Under the pieces are notes generated by a model, which saw nothing but the letters and a program-made list of their open reading frames with translations, made no database searches and was not told the DNA's origin. This document shows positions 35,384 through 45,934 of a stretch of DNA of 64,000 nucleotides, piece by piece. The stretch comes from Iris pallida. Its lineage: Eukaryota > Streptophyta > Magnoliopsida > Asparagales > Iridaceae. Position 1 is the first letter of the stretch, and each line of letters begins with the position of its first letter. The DNA lies in assembly GCA_029216955.1 (NCBI GenBank), contig JANAVB010002199.1, positions 17,035,982 through 17,099,981 on the forward strand, given 5' to 3'. A program made the translations under genes and the position numbers.

Positions 35384-35938
35384 TTTTAATACTACACGAA
35401 GGTGACAAATTGAAAATTGTACTGTAATAGCAAAAAAGTGGTTTAAAGTGGCTTTTTACCCACATTAGTTCATGGAAATAATTGATTACTAAACTAAAAA
35501 ATTGTAAACTTTGTCCCAAACTCGAGTGACCCTTGTGATTATTGAGGAGAGGTTTAAGATCCTACCTGGATGACGGATGATCAATGGATCGAACCACGGA
35601 AATGTATTATTCATTCCATTTATAAAATGGTTGGAGTTGGGAACAGTACGTCCCAAAAGACATGTAACGCAGCGTGCATAAAGTTCCGTGCGTATCGCCG
35701 AACATCTAAAAAAATTGTATACTTTGCCACAAAGATGCAATTTTTACAAATGGGCACCAGATATTTTGCCGAAAGATGCAAATCTTAAAAATGGGGAAAT
35801 TTTACAAATGGGAAATTTTTACAAATGGGCACTTGATATTTAGCTAAAAGAGCAACTTTTGCAGATGGGGAAATTTACATGGGAACTTGAGCTTGGCGGG
35901 GTGGACGGTGAGAAGATCTTCGCAGATGAACGTACCGG
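27843..35938 (-). CDS. MSP-domain plus protein kinase paralogue lacking the clathrin block
   Basis: MSP exons on the minus strand: about 35938-35879 (CEDLLTVHPAKLKFP), 31552-31482, about 31346-31170 (NKYIVRPKTVIILPG) and 31011-30859, the last ending in a VAP27-like EEAQEGSS linker. Kinase exons: 29646-29493 (KIGQGGYGVVYRG, VAIK) and 28499-27843 (HGDLKPANILLD, ADFGLCRF, DPEF, stop). No clathrin exon was found between 30859 and 29646. Problems: exon 1 has no in-frame ATG before an upstream stop; the third exon's acceptor (CAG|AGTC) puts the MSP frame off by one; and the exon leading into the kinase, which must end in phase 2, was not found. The kinase keeps all catalytic motifs with HGD in place of HRD. 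It is probably a decaying copy, or one with exons I missed. Confidence 0.65.
28560..29470. mobile_element. AT-rich MITE family E, copy 1 (host of the MULE-MITE)
   Basis: The flanks of the MULE-MITE (28560-28646 and 29197-29470) match 42610-42770 and 43380-43480 in order: ATTAAAATTAAC, CTAAACTATTA, TTGAACTTT-TCCAATTT and the closing inverted match near AACTAGCC. This marks one family with inverted ends around CTTTT and AAGTTGTTATCC, interrupted by different younger inserts at its two copies. Confidence 0.5.
28647..29196. mobile_element. Mutator-type MITE (MULE-MITE), 550 bp
   Basis: Flanked by a perfect 9-bp duplication ATTAAATTT (28638-28646 and 29197-29205), the size typical of Mutator elements. 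Terminal inverted repeats are about 95 bp (GAGAAATTTT-AGTGGCACCC at both ends, then ACAAGTTTGCACAAATGTAA). The core is extreme: a C-rich half with a long C run (28907-28923) followed by a G-rich half with G runs (28978-29024), which may itself pair. Long ORFs here in all frames reflect composition, not genes. It sits in the kinase-copy intron. Confidence 0.88.
30053..30690. repeat. Three tandem copies of a ~210-bp unit
   Basis: Copies begin at about 30053, 30272 and 30479, each with a GACCCACAATCAAGT block, CTATGGCATC, a TAATGTAAG block and CACATTCAT-TATCAAATA. They diverge by some 10-15%. They lie in the intron between the MSP exons and the kinase exons, just where the clathrin block would be expected. 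Confidence 0.8.
32430..32690 (+). repeat. Degenerate minisatellite, unit about 15-16 bp (GGCGTCTATGCGTCTT)
   Basis: About 15 irregular copies of CTATGCG followed by a TCTTGGC or CAAGGC spacer, markedly GC-rich against AT-rich surroundings. Both the unit and its near-complement CGCATAAGC occur. Confidence 0.75.
32874..32888 (+). promoter_or_regulatory. TATA box of the LTR-like segment
   Basis: CTATAAATAGAGCAG is a canonical plant TATA box (TATAAATA), placed downstream of the minisatellite in what appears to be an LTR. There is no gene of its own downstream. Confidence 0.5.
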
Positions 35939-36446
35939 GAACGGGGGGTGATTGAAGGAAGCAATAAAATTTAGAAAATTAAGAAGCAGAGCTAATTTTG
36001 GCTATCCCTTGATCCGGCCTCTTGTGAGGCACTTCTTTGTGTCATGTGAGATCACGGTGCTCCCGACTTCTTGCAGCTCACGTTGGACCCGAAAGGTTGT
36101 CCTAAGCAGAAGAAGGGTTGTCCAAGTCCGAAGTTTTATTGGACTTACCCCTGAGTAAGTGGCATTACTTACAGTGAAACACAAATTGAAAAGTAAGTAA
36201 ATGCTACAACAAATGCTGCAGCAGAAAATATTTGCAAGAAATCAAACAATTCCTCCTTAGTTTTAAGGGATACAAACTTCAGAAAAGAGTGAAGTGGAGT
36301 GGAGTCCTCACCTGGTCTACAGAGCAGGATCTTGTGCTTCCATGGAGTTAAAAGGAGAATGATTCTAAAGAGACACCCCTTAATATAGAGCAAATAATAA
36401 TAGGAGTACATACTTCAATCAGTAAGGCATCGTTTGGTACATTGTA

Positions 36447-36517
36447 ATGTAATCGTAATTGCAATGTAATCAAATGAAAAAAAAAAAAATTTGATTATAT
36501 TACGATTACGATTACAT
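36447..36517 (-). repeat. Hairpin right after the stop codon of the chimeric gene
   Basis: The arms 36447-36475 and 36490-36517 pair at about 26 of 29 positions (ATGTAATCGTAAT-G...). The loop is an A run on the plus strand. The preceding GCATCGTTTGGTAC resembles MITE ends, so this is probably a small MITE in the 3' untranslated region. Confidence 0.6.
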
Positions 36518-36522
36518 AGGAT

Positions 36523-39500
36523 CTAAATCTTAGCTAAAATGTTTTCGAGCTTTGTTGAAATCTCCCTCATAAGTTGGGAGCTCTTCCTCTCATGGTCACA
36601 ACATTCCAAGCCAATGTACGCAAGATACTCTGCCACTTCTTCTGGCCACGCCCCGGCTGTAGAATCAACAATTGCCATCAACGATTTCTTACTACGCGCT
36701 CTCTCCACCTTCTTATCGACTCTAGCAGCTGGCTGGCTGGTCAAGATTCTCAGGATTGTGATCCCGAAGGAGTAGACATCACACCCCGGGGTGAGCTTCC
36801 CCGTCTCTAAGAAGTCCGGGTCGATGTACCATTCCGTGCCTTTGATGCTCTTCGTCTGAAGGAACGCGACGGTGGCTGTCCCTTCGGGTAGGAAGCGGCA
36901 TAGCCCGAAGTCGGTCAGCTTGACGCGAAAGTTTGCGTCGAGAAGAATGTTGTGAGGCTTCAGATCTCCGTGAACCAAGGGTTGAGGCTTGTTCGAGTGG
37001 AGGAAGTTGAGTGCCGAATATATCTCGTAGACAATGCGGGTGCGGACCTGCCACGTGAGAAGCCTGGGGTTCTTGTTTAGCGTATCTTCCAGGCTTCCGT
37101 TTGGGAGGAATTCGTACACGAGGGCGCGGAGCTTGAAACATGCTCCTATTAAGTTGACAAGGCATGGGTGCCGCAATCGTCCCAGAACTGCCAGCTATAA
37201 GAGCAGCCACAATAGATGGAGCTCAAATTTTCAATTAAAAAAATAAATATAGAATGGTCGGGTCTGTATGGGAGTAGTAGAAAATGATCCAACAACATAA
37301 AATGACCTTGGTAGCAAAGATTGTGTGGTCAAAATATAATGTGAAATCTAGAATCTAAAAATTGGGGCTCCAAATTGAGGCTTACTATTCTACAGGATGA
37401 GTTCCTGCATTCTGAATGCAGAAATGTTCTGGCCTAAGCTATAGCTCCTGTGACTGGGAAGGAACTATCATGGAGCTTCAATTGACCTTACTATTCTACA
37501 AAATGAGCTCGGACGTTCTGAATCTAGAATCTAGAAATTGGGATGAGCCTTACTATTGATGCTCTAATAGGAGTATTCACACAAAAGTACAGGAAAGATA
37601 AATAGGTATGTTAGAAGTTCATATTTGGACATGAATCTCTAGTTTGTGGAACTTACCTCTTGAATGAATTCATCCGAACCTTGCTCGCTGTTGGTGTCTA
37701 ACATCTTTACAGCTACCTCTGTATTCTCAAGGTAACATCTGTAAACACTCCCATATCCTCCGTGCCCAATCTTTGATGTCTCGCTTAAATGCTTAGTTGC
37801 AGTCTGAATGTCAAAGTCCGAGAACACTTTGATCACTTGACCGATAGAAGTTGTTCCACAGTCGTCATTGTCCTTGTTGTCCGATGTTTCAGAGATTACC
37901 ATCTTTATTTTCTCAGTTTCCTTGTTCACGGAAGAAGTTGTTCCACAGTGCCCTATTCTTGTTTGCTTACTGTCTTCATTATCCGAACATAAAACCGGCT
38001 GTAATGGAAATAGCAGATGAAGGAAAATATGTTATAACATGACGAGAAAAGAAAAAAAGGAACAAGAAGTATGAGAGAGAGTGAGAGGAAAATATGTTAT
38101 TAATGTAGTTAAATATTCCACGGAAAATTAAGTTTTGTATTCTATACTAGTAGAGTAAGTAATGACTAAAATCTGGGACAAAACTAACCTGATCATAGAC
38201 GTTGAGGGGACTTGAATCTGAAAGTTTTGCTTTCTCAGCATCATAGATGTTTGATTCTCTCGTCACTCCTTCGACTTCTTTGATACGACCAGTTTTGAAT
38301 GCTGCCTCAACATATTTGGAACTTATATGCGGATCTTGACTGTTCCATTAAAGGAAATATATAAGATTTACAGCATAGCTTTCACTAGTACCTTCTCGGA
38401 AAGAAAACATTAAAACTCAAAATGTACCTGGAGCTCATATACGGTGCCAGGAAAAAATAAAGACCTTCATAAGACTTGAATTGCTCAAAGAGTTCAATGC
38501 AAGATTCCACACCAAACTTCTCATAATATTTATGGGCAGTCTGCAGACATGCATTTATTGGGAAAGTATACATCAACTTATGCAATGTCTCAAAAAAGAA
38601 GAAGAAGAAGAAGAAACATAAATCAAATCACCTGCACAACTATCTGAAGATATCCTCCAGGCTTTACCAGCAGAAGCTCTTTCATGCACTCTAGAGCCGA
38701 CTCCCTTGAAAGGGTCCCAAAGAACTCCACTAAAGACTGAAATCACGAGCCAGTAAATTCAATTTAAAAATAGCAAGTTAATTATAGGGACTAATTAAAA
38801 CCGGAGAAGGACTACAGACCCGTCGGTCAATGGCATGGGTATTCACAATAACACGCTTGATATCCGGCAATTCTGTATAATGCTGCACTAGTGGAGATGT
38901 GTTAGTCCTATGACACCACAAATTAGAATTATAAGTTAGACATGGCAAGCTAATCCAACCTGCAGAGCACGCATAAACAATCCGGTTTTTTCACATAGGC
39001 AACCTATTCGATGACGATCATAGTGACTGAACACCCTCTTATCTAATATAGCATCTGCAGCTCTTGGAAAGTAAAATAGATTGATCTCCAATACCTGTAC
39101 AGTAAGTAAGAAGACTGACAAGCAAATTTCTGTACAGTGATAGAAATGGTAGATGAAACAAATATGTGACAAGCAAATTAAATAAACATTTCACCTTCGT
39201 TTGAAGGGAACCGTGTTCAGGTAAATTTGGTTTCAGAACGTACAACAAGAAGGTCGTTGCTTCTTGAATCAAATTTCTCTACAATCATAAAGAATAGAAA
39301 CACATCATCAGATACAAACCCTGTATCACTCTACCAAATGACAAGTCATCTAGCTACCAAGATGGAGTGCATGAAAGTTAAACCTGAAGAAAAAGACCGA
39401 TAATTGTATCATAGTCAATTGGACAGCCACCTTCTAGTTCAGACATCTTCATAGCAAAATTGACTGCCACCTGCCAAACAAATTTTATTGAGCATTAGTT

Positions 39501-40203
39501 TTACCAATAAGTTCTGGGGCGTCAGTCCTTTTTCACACTTTGGCTTAATGTGTCCTAGAGAAGAATGACACTCCATATAGAAGATTGTATCATCTTACCT
39601 CTTCGTCTAGACGCTTAATAGTCAAGGGGACTCGGAGGGTGCTCCTTGGTTGCATAAGCTTAAACTACATAACCAGAAGGTAGGTCTACTTCTTCAACTG
39701 GTTGACTAGGTTTTTGGCATGACCCTCGTGCTTAACTAACTTGGCTAGGAATTTGCCACCAACATAGAGGGCGATATCAGTTCGAAGGCTAGTCATAAAA
39801 CGTTTGTCAGTCTTTTGTTGAGTTTTCTTATGCTTCATGCCCGACCCCGTTCTCATGGGAGAAAGCTTGGATGATAGATTAGTTTTACCAATAAATATTC
39901 ACCCATATTAAAACACATTCCGAGCCATGGCAGATTCCCTTTTTATTTGGAAAAGACCCGTATCAATAATAATGATCTTACATATGGACAATTCCTCAAT
40001 ATCTTGTTCATTCGCATCAAAATATTTTCTTCGTGCGTCGGTAAAAAAAACATATTTTTTTGGCAGACTGGGTCTGGGCCAACCTGCAGAACTATTTATT
40101 TGTAAAAAAGATTAATATAGATACTTTACATATAGATACCATATCTTATATATAGGTATGTATAAGTCGTGTTTGGGTCTTATGGCTAGCTTGTAAAGAT
40201 TGG

Positions 40204-40255
<52 letters not shown>

Positions 40256-41117
40256 TTGGAACGGACCGGGCATTCAATCATTGGGGTAAAATCCGGCCCG
40301 ACCCAGTTGGGAAACCGGGCAGGGCAGTGGGAATGTGAACCCAGCCTAACCCGGGTAGAGATCGGGTTGGGCCGGTCCCGGGCTTTGACCATGCTTGGGC
40401 CAGCCCAGCCCGGGTTTGATTGGGCCGGTTTGCAGGCCACATGGCCCACCAAACATCTCTAGCTTCAACATATAAGTAAACGAAACTAAATTACCTGGGG
40501 ATCTGGTTCCAGAACCATTTTGAGTAAGGAAGGATAATCTGGTGTATAACCAACCTGTGTCAAATAATTGTTAGTCATGATTGCAAACCAGAGACGTAAA
40601 ATACAGATATAAATTATACCACAACCAATCATTTAATTGTTTAAATAGTAACTGCATGACCTGTTTTGAGTAAGTGTCAATCTTGTCAAACTCCCTTCTC
40701 TCAACGAAAGCAGCAACAACTTTTGGACTAACCCTTGCTTTTATATATATTTTGAGTGCAATGTCATTGTCAATAGTCTAACAAAAAAGAAGAAACTATA
40801 AACAAAGGAAAATAGATGCAGTAGTAAATAGGACAATTTTGCGATGTTGACTGTACACCCACTGAAAATAATTTAAACAATCAAGACAAATAGGAGGGAT
40901 CGTGATTCCCGCTATTAAGCATTCCCGAATGTTTCGGAATAGCAGCAGTTGTATCTGTCTTTTTTGCCCGTATAGTTCCTTAACTATCCAATTTCTCCCA
41001 AGATTTTCAACTAATATATGTTGTCCTAAAAGACAATATGTATTGTCCAAAAAGACAAATCCAATAGCTGCTATTTTGGAAACATTTGGAAATAGTTAAT
41101 AGCGGGGATCCCGATCC

Positions 41118-41202
<85 letters not shown>

Positions 41203-43927
41203 TATAAGACAAACATGTAAGTACCCATCCCAGGCTCACCTGGTGAGGGTTATACAAAAATGTTACAGATTTACTCTTATTTCTTACCTTCACAAGATCA
41301 CCCAATTCTTCGCTGCACTCGAGTTTATCCTCAGCCAGCCAACTTTCCAAAAGATGCTTCTTGTTCTGCGTCACAACCAAACGAGACAACTCTAACGCCT
41401 CAAATGCGTTGAGCTTTCCCTCCGTTAACACCCTCCCAAAGTACTGCAATAGGGGAGGTGTTTGCCCATATTGCACAAGAACACTCTGCATTGTGAAATT
41501 GATAAATTATATGAATAATAATTCTTGAACAAGACTGACATGGAAAGAAAACACAGTACAGAAGTATAAATATTTAACTACAGGTCAAAGTATACAAGTG
41601 ATAGAAACTACTATAACAATTAAGAAAAAAAATTGAGTTACAATCTTGCAGAAGGAAAAACACCTGCAATTTGGCAAGAGTCTCAGGTGTCCTTAGGATG
41701 CCTTGTGGAGAAGTAGCAGCAAACTCTGCAGCCTCTATGTACTTTGTTTGGGAGAGTAGTTCTTGAAACCTTTCCCTAACCTAAATCACAAGATCATGTA
41801 TGAAGAGGTTCCGAGTTCGAGCACTAATTCTAAGAAAAATAATTTTACTGTCACTGAAATGTTAAGATGCTTATGAAAATTCTGACTTCCACTGAACTAT
41901 TAGATGATAGTTCAAAAGCAATTACATGTAGATCCCTCCAAATAGACCACGCAAAACCAGAAATGCAGAAAAAACATACATTATCAAGTAAGGATGAACC
42001 CTGAGTTCCACTTTCTAGCATAGATGCCCTTGGGGAGGATCCCTCTTCGGCTTCCTCGGGGACTGCAGAAAAAACGTTGGCAGGGACGTAGACCACACAT
42101 AGAGTAATCTCTTTACCTGCGTAGAAAGCTTCCTGGTTGAGCTGCAATACAAATCGAAAATTCGTATATATCATCATACAAATCCAAACATAATCGAAAT
42201 AAATCGCAAGAAGGTTGAATGTTAAGTCACCTTTTCAGAGGTTACATCCTCTGCTTCCACACCAACGTTCCCAACAAAACTCATAATAGAGAACGTTTCC
42301 CTGCATTGCATTTCCTCCGGAGTTTCCTCCATGGCATTCAATGTAACTAGCAAACGGAAACCAAAGGAACCGCCCAGTTATAACAAATTAACCTCCCAGC
42401 AGTACCAAATTAAAATTGCAACTATGCACTGCTAGTTATGCACCTGTAACACTACATGTTGAAAGCGGGAGAAGGGTTCCCATACAGTCCGGAGACACCC
42501 GATATTCCATACTACTGGAGTGTCTGACCTATAATTTTGAAGTAAGAAACATTGTGCAAAATCAGTTCAACATGATCAGCTATGATTCTAAACTTAAAAT
42601 ATATAGGCTAAGGCTAAATTTGTATCTAAATACTATGAACTTTCACGGATTTGTAAGTTGTTATCCTTGACTATTAAAATTAACTATTTGTTACCCTAAA
42701 CTATTAAAACTAGCAACTAAATATCTTGAACTTTCTCCAATTTGCAGTTTTCTACCCCATGTCAATAAGGTACGGTATTGTTAAGAAATATGAGAAAATG
42801 AAGGGTACAATTGTTAGCGGCTTAAGGGTAGCAACTTACAAGTTTGAAAAAGTTCAAGGTAGTTTGTTTCTAAGTATAACAAGGGATATTTTAGCAAATG
42901 CTCTCATTCAAAATATAGAAACTAGCATATACCTCCATTATTTAAAAAAAAAAAGAATATCCTCATTTTTGTACGGAACAGTTAAAAAACTAATATATAC
43001 GCCCACTATTTTAACCGAGATTTTGACTGTTTTGTAAAAAACGGGGGTATCGCTTAGTTTTTTTAAAATATTGGAGATATATGCTAGTTTCTATATTTTA
43101 AATGAGGTTATTTGCTAAAGTATCCCTTGTAATAGAAATAAATACACTGACCCCCCTATGTTTCACAAGTATTACAAGGAATACCCCTATTCCGAAAATA
43201 ATTACACTGACCACCCCCTCCTTTATAAATTTTATAAAACATAGGGGTGGTCACTCTTATAAGTTTCTATAGAAAATATAAACAATACGGGTGGTCCGTG
43301 TAATTAGTTTTAAACTAGGAGTAGTTTCTGTAATAAGTGTAAAACATAGGGGTAATTAACCTAATCTGTCCCTTATAAGAATTTTGGATAGTAAGTTGCC
43401 AATTTTAATAGTTTAGGATAACAACTTAGAAATATGTAAAAGTACGGGATATTTGGTCACAAACTAGCCAAATATAAATAACATGAATGAATGACCAGAT
43501 ACAGAACATAAGCATAGGTTACCCTGTAGGTGACAGGCATATCAGTCTTGTTGGTCAGCTGTAGTATGCATGAGCTCTCCTTGTTCAATTCAACTTCACC
43601 AAAACAACAAAGGAAGGGGAAAAAAAAAAGTGATCAAATAAATGCATGATGAAGCAAAAAGACTGATGTAGTACATATTTACACAATAATGTTTAGCCAA
43701 AAAGGAAAAAGAAAGTCCAAATGGGCAAGTGAGAAAATTTTACATGGAAACTCGAGCACAGTGGGGTGGACTGCGAGAAGATCTTCTCCATCTTCTCTGC
43801 TGGCCTGAAGAGACTGACCAATTTTAGAGAAAGAAGAAGAGCTTCCTTCTTCTGCTTCCTTCATCTCCATTGCTCCTTTGAGACGAGAGTATTGTTGACT
43901 TTGGCTAATCAAACGATCTTCATCCAT
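36523..43927 (-). CDS. MSP - clathrin heavy chain - protein kinase chimera, apparently intact (953 aa)
   Basis: Eighteen minus-strand exons: 43927-43744, 43593-43523, 42528-42444, 42346-42231, 42141-41980, 41780-41664, 41485-41288, 40777-40661, 40554-40495, 39470-39384, 39278-39195, 39094-38960, 38882-38820, 38736-38632, 38540-38428, 38339-38189, 37998-37657, 37194-36523. They total 2862 nt, in phase throughout, with no stop. Residues about 1-206: N-terminal tail, VAP27-type MSP fold ([26 protein letters not shown]) and the EEGSSPRAS linker. Residues 207-616: clathrin heavy chain linker and distal-leg repeats ([37 protein letters not shown]). Residues 617-953: kinase with GHGGYG near 694, VAVK Lys near 714, HGDLKPHN near 805 and DFG near 825. 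It resembles the kinase part of U-box kinases. The propeller, light-chain and trimerisation parts of clathrin and the VAP membrane anchor are absent. Fusion function is unknown. Confidence 0.9.
40206..40465. repeat. (AT)n tract and GC-rich repeat in an intron of the chimera
   Basis: About 47 bp of pure AT at 40206-40252, then a block at 40255-40465 rich in CCCGG and GGGCCGG (inverted around the middle). This is the type of composition-biased repeat seen in many plant introns. It lies between exons 9 and 10. Confidence 0.7.
41119..41196. repeat. (CT)n(AT)n compound microsatellite
   Basis: CT dinucleotides from about 41119 to 41160 run into AT dinucleotides to about 41195, in the intron between exons 7 and 8 of the chimera. 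Confidence 0.9.
42610..43480. mobile_element. AT-rich MITE family E, copy 2, with a nested MITE
   Basis: Related to 28560-29470. The left part (42610-42770) and reversed right part (43480-43380) share AAGTTGTTATCC-T-ACTATTAAAATT. The middle includes the smaller MITE at 43134-43364. Intron 2 of the chimera. Confidence 0.5.
43134..43364. mobile_element. MITE family with TTAATTACAC ends, copy 2 (reverse)
   Basis: Reverse complement of 25107-25347 with about 80% similarity by eye. Nested in the family E MITE within intron 2 of the chimera. Confidence 0.65.
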
Positions 43928-44455
43928 CTTACAAGGACAAATAATTTGTATTATTTTTCTGCTAAAAGAAAGTAGGTAGGGTAAGTACTCAACCAACCAG
44001 AGGATCCAGTCAGTGCCTAACCATATAGATTATACTAAAACATCTGTCCATACAATACAATACAAACCCAAAAAGAATAATAAAATAAAATAAAATAACC
44101 ACTGCTGGGCCGTGTTTGGTACTGCAAGGAGAAGCATCTTTCCCAAGTAGCATCTCCATGCTAACATAAGTTATTCCAAAACTGAACTAGTTTACCAAAA
44201 AAAATAAGGAGAAGCAACTATTACCAAACAACTTTTGCTGCTTGAAAATACAAAAAAGCACACGGCATGGTACCTAATAAGTGACTATACAAATATATGT
44301 AGATAAATCAGTTTAATTGCGTACATCACAGTGTAGGTTCACAGACATATATATAATACAGAAAAACGTTACAAGCATGCTGAAAACACAACTAAACACC
44401 AATCTTAATAAGCCTCAACTTAATGAGGATGCCATATGAAGATTGGAATTGTAGT

Positions 44456-45420
44456 TCAGTCACCATTCTCAGTTAATATGTCATCGAGGTCACTTGCAAT
44501 CTCCTTCCTAAGACCCGAGCTCTTCTTTTTAGCACAACATTTCAAACCAAAGTATGCCATATATTCTGTCACATCAGTAGGCCAATTCCGGGCTGTAGAC
44601 CGATCACTGTCATCGCCGATTTTTCTTTATATGCATTATGCACCTTTGTAATTTTTCCAACAGCTTCCATCCCAGTCACAAGCGTCAGGATTGTAACTGC
44701 AGACGAGTACTGCACATCACTGCCTGGTGTAAGAATCCCAGTCTTACATGAACTCAGGGTCTATATACCCAAACGTGCCTTTGGGTTCGGTGTCGAGGAA
44801 TGCAGCATTAGTTGTGCCTTCAGGCAAGAAACGACAAAGGCCAAAGTCAGCAAGTTTGATGTTGAAGTTGGTGTCAAAAAGAAGATCACCGTAGACCACA
44901 GGTTGAGATTCTCTGAATGGAGAAAGATGAGAGCCGAGCACATCTTGTAGACAGTGATATGCTTGGAGTTGTTCTGGAGGCAATCTCGAAGACCAGTTTG
45001 AAGCACGATCCTAACCTGACAAGTCTTGGGTGCCTCATTCATCCTAGAACCTCCACCTATAGTATCCACTAGGACAAGGAAAAAAAAAAGTTCTCCAACG
45101 ATCATAGGAGGATACTCAGACATGCGCCCAAACAAATATTTGGAATTGAGTATCTAAATGTTTACTTTACGTCTTGAAGGAACTCGGTTGTGCCCTGCTG
45201 GCTATTGGCATGTAACATCTTTATAGCAGTCGTAGTGTTGTCAAGGTGGCCGTGCTAAACAGCCCCATAGCCCCCTCGTCCAATCTTTGACGAGTCACTA
45301 ACACTTGCACCTTCAATATCATAGTAGGAGAACGATGCTAGATCCAGATCGTTTGCCTTCTGAAGTCGTTCCATAGCTCTGTCTCCTTGTTTCATGATTG
45401 TCCTTGTCAACGGACTTTGG
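44456..45420 (-). pseudogene. Decayed kinase copy of the chimera family
   Basis: The minus strand keeps a kinase N-lobe exon (SSKIGRGGYGAV, then TAG at 45257-45255, then HLDNTT, AIKMLHANSQQG) ending FLQD before a GT donor. A C-lobe exon down to the stop at 44456 has several frameshifts; pieces read [20 protein letters not shown] and KEIASDLDDIL. Just before the kinase a shifted frame reads DKDN...YGTTSEG, matching the [11 protein letters not shown] stretch ahead of the kinase in the intact chimera, so it comes from the same family and not from an unrelated kinase. No MSP or clathrin exons were found upstream. It lies about 0.5 kb upstream of the intact gene, in the same orientation. Confidence 0.85.
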
Positions 45421-45648
45421 AGTAACTATATTGACAAATAACAAACTGAAGGAAATAAATTACTGTCCAACAAACATAACAAATTGAAGGAAATAAATTA
45501 CTGTCCAACAAAAACAAACTGGTATAACAATACAAGTGAATTCTGGATGATCAATGACAAAACCAATGGAAAGGAGAAGACACTTATTCCAAGTCACAAT
45601 TTGGAGGTCTTTGTAACAGAAATTTTGATGACTTAACTAGGAAGATCC

Positions 45649-45929
45649 TGTTGGAAACTTGTTCATAAAAGGACATTTGGCCATTTCTGTAAATGGTTAC
45701 GTCTATTAGGAGTCCATGGTTGTCTTTATCTATAGGTGTCTATTAGTGAATAGTGTGTCTAGGTGAGTTGAAAGGGTGTTTATGTCTTTTAGAAAAATTA
45801 TAAATATGGGTGTCTTGTTGTAGAGTGTAGTAACGTGTGTGCAATGACAAGGGTTGTGTGAGTAATAAATAAAGTTTGTTATGTTCTATTCTTTTTTTTA
45901 TCTATGCTTCAAGACTTGTATTTCCATCA
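45649..45929 (-). mobile_element. Solo LTR (281 bp)
   Basis: TG...CA ends (TGTTGGAAAC...TTTCCATCA), flanked by a perfect 5-bp duplication GATCC (45644-45648 and 45930-45934). TATAAATATGGG near 45810 would be the TATA box on the plus strand, so LTR orientation may be plus; the strand given is uncertain. No internal region. Confidence 0.8.
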
Positions 45930-45934
45930 GATCC

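Larger units (their letters stand above)
31740..35870. other. Gap: large first intron of the MSP-kinase copy, repeat-filled
   Basis: 31900-33160 is LTR-like: a TAGTCCCACATTGG block at 32143, a minisatellite at 32430-32690 and a TATA box near 32876. 33280-33420 holds a twofold repeat around CAATTGCAACTGC-TTGTAAGGAAGAACG. 33590-33850 repeats AACGTGTCTCGAATCCTTTACT. (CT)n runs occur at 34080-34101 and 35341-35366. 34100-35870 is otherwise AT-rich with no recognised gene. Confidence 0.5.

Noticed and set aside
1745..35938. The clathrin exons at 1745-3499 as the missing middle of the MSP-kinase copy at 27843-35938
   Set aside because: They lie downstream of that gene's kinase stop codon on the same strand, with the cytochrome b5 gene between, so they cannot be spliced in the right order.
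34141..37575. AGAGCATCAATAGTAA at 34141 and its reverse near 37560 as ends of one large element
   Set aside because: Such sequence is a common MITE end in plants; the span includes genuine exons and no target duplication was found, so they are more likely separate elements.
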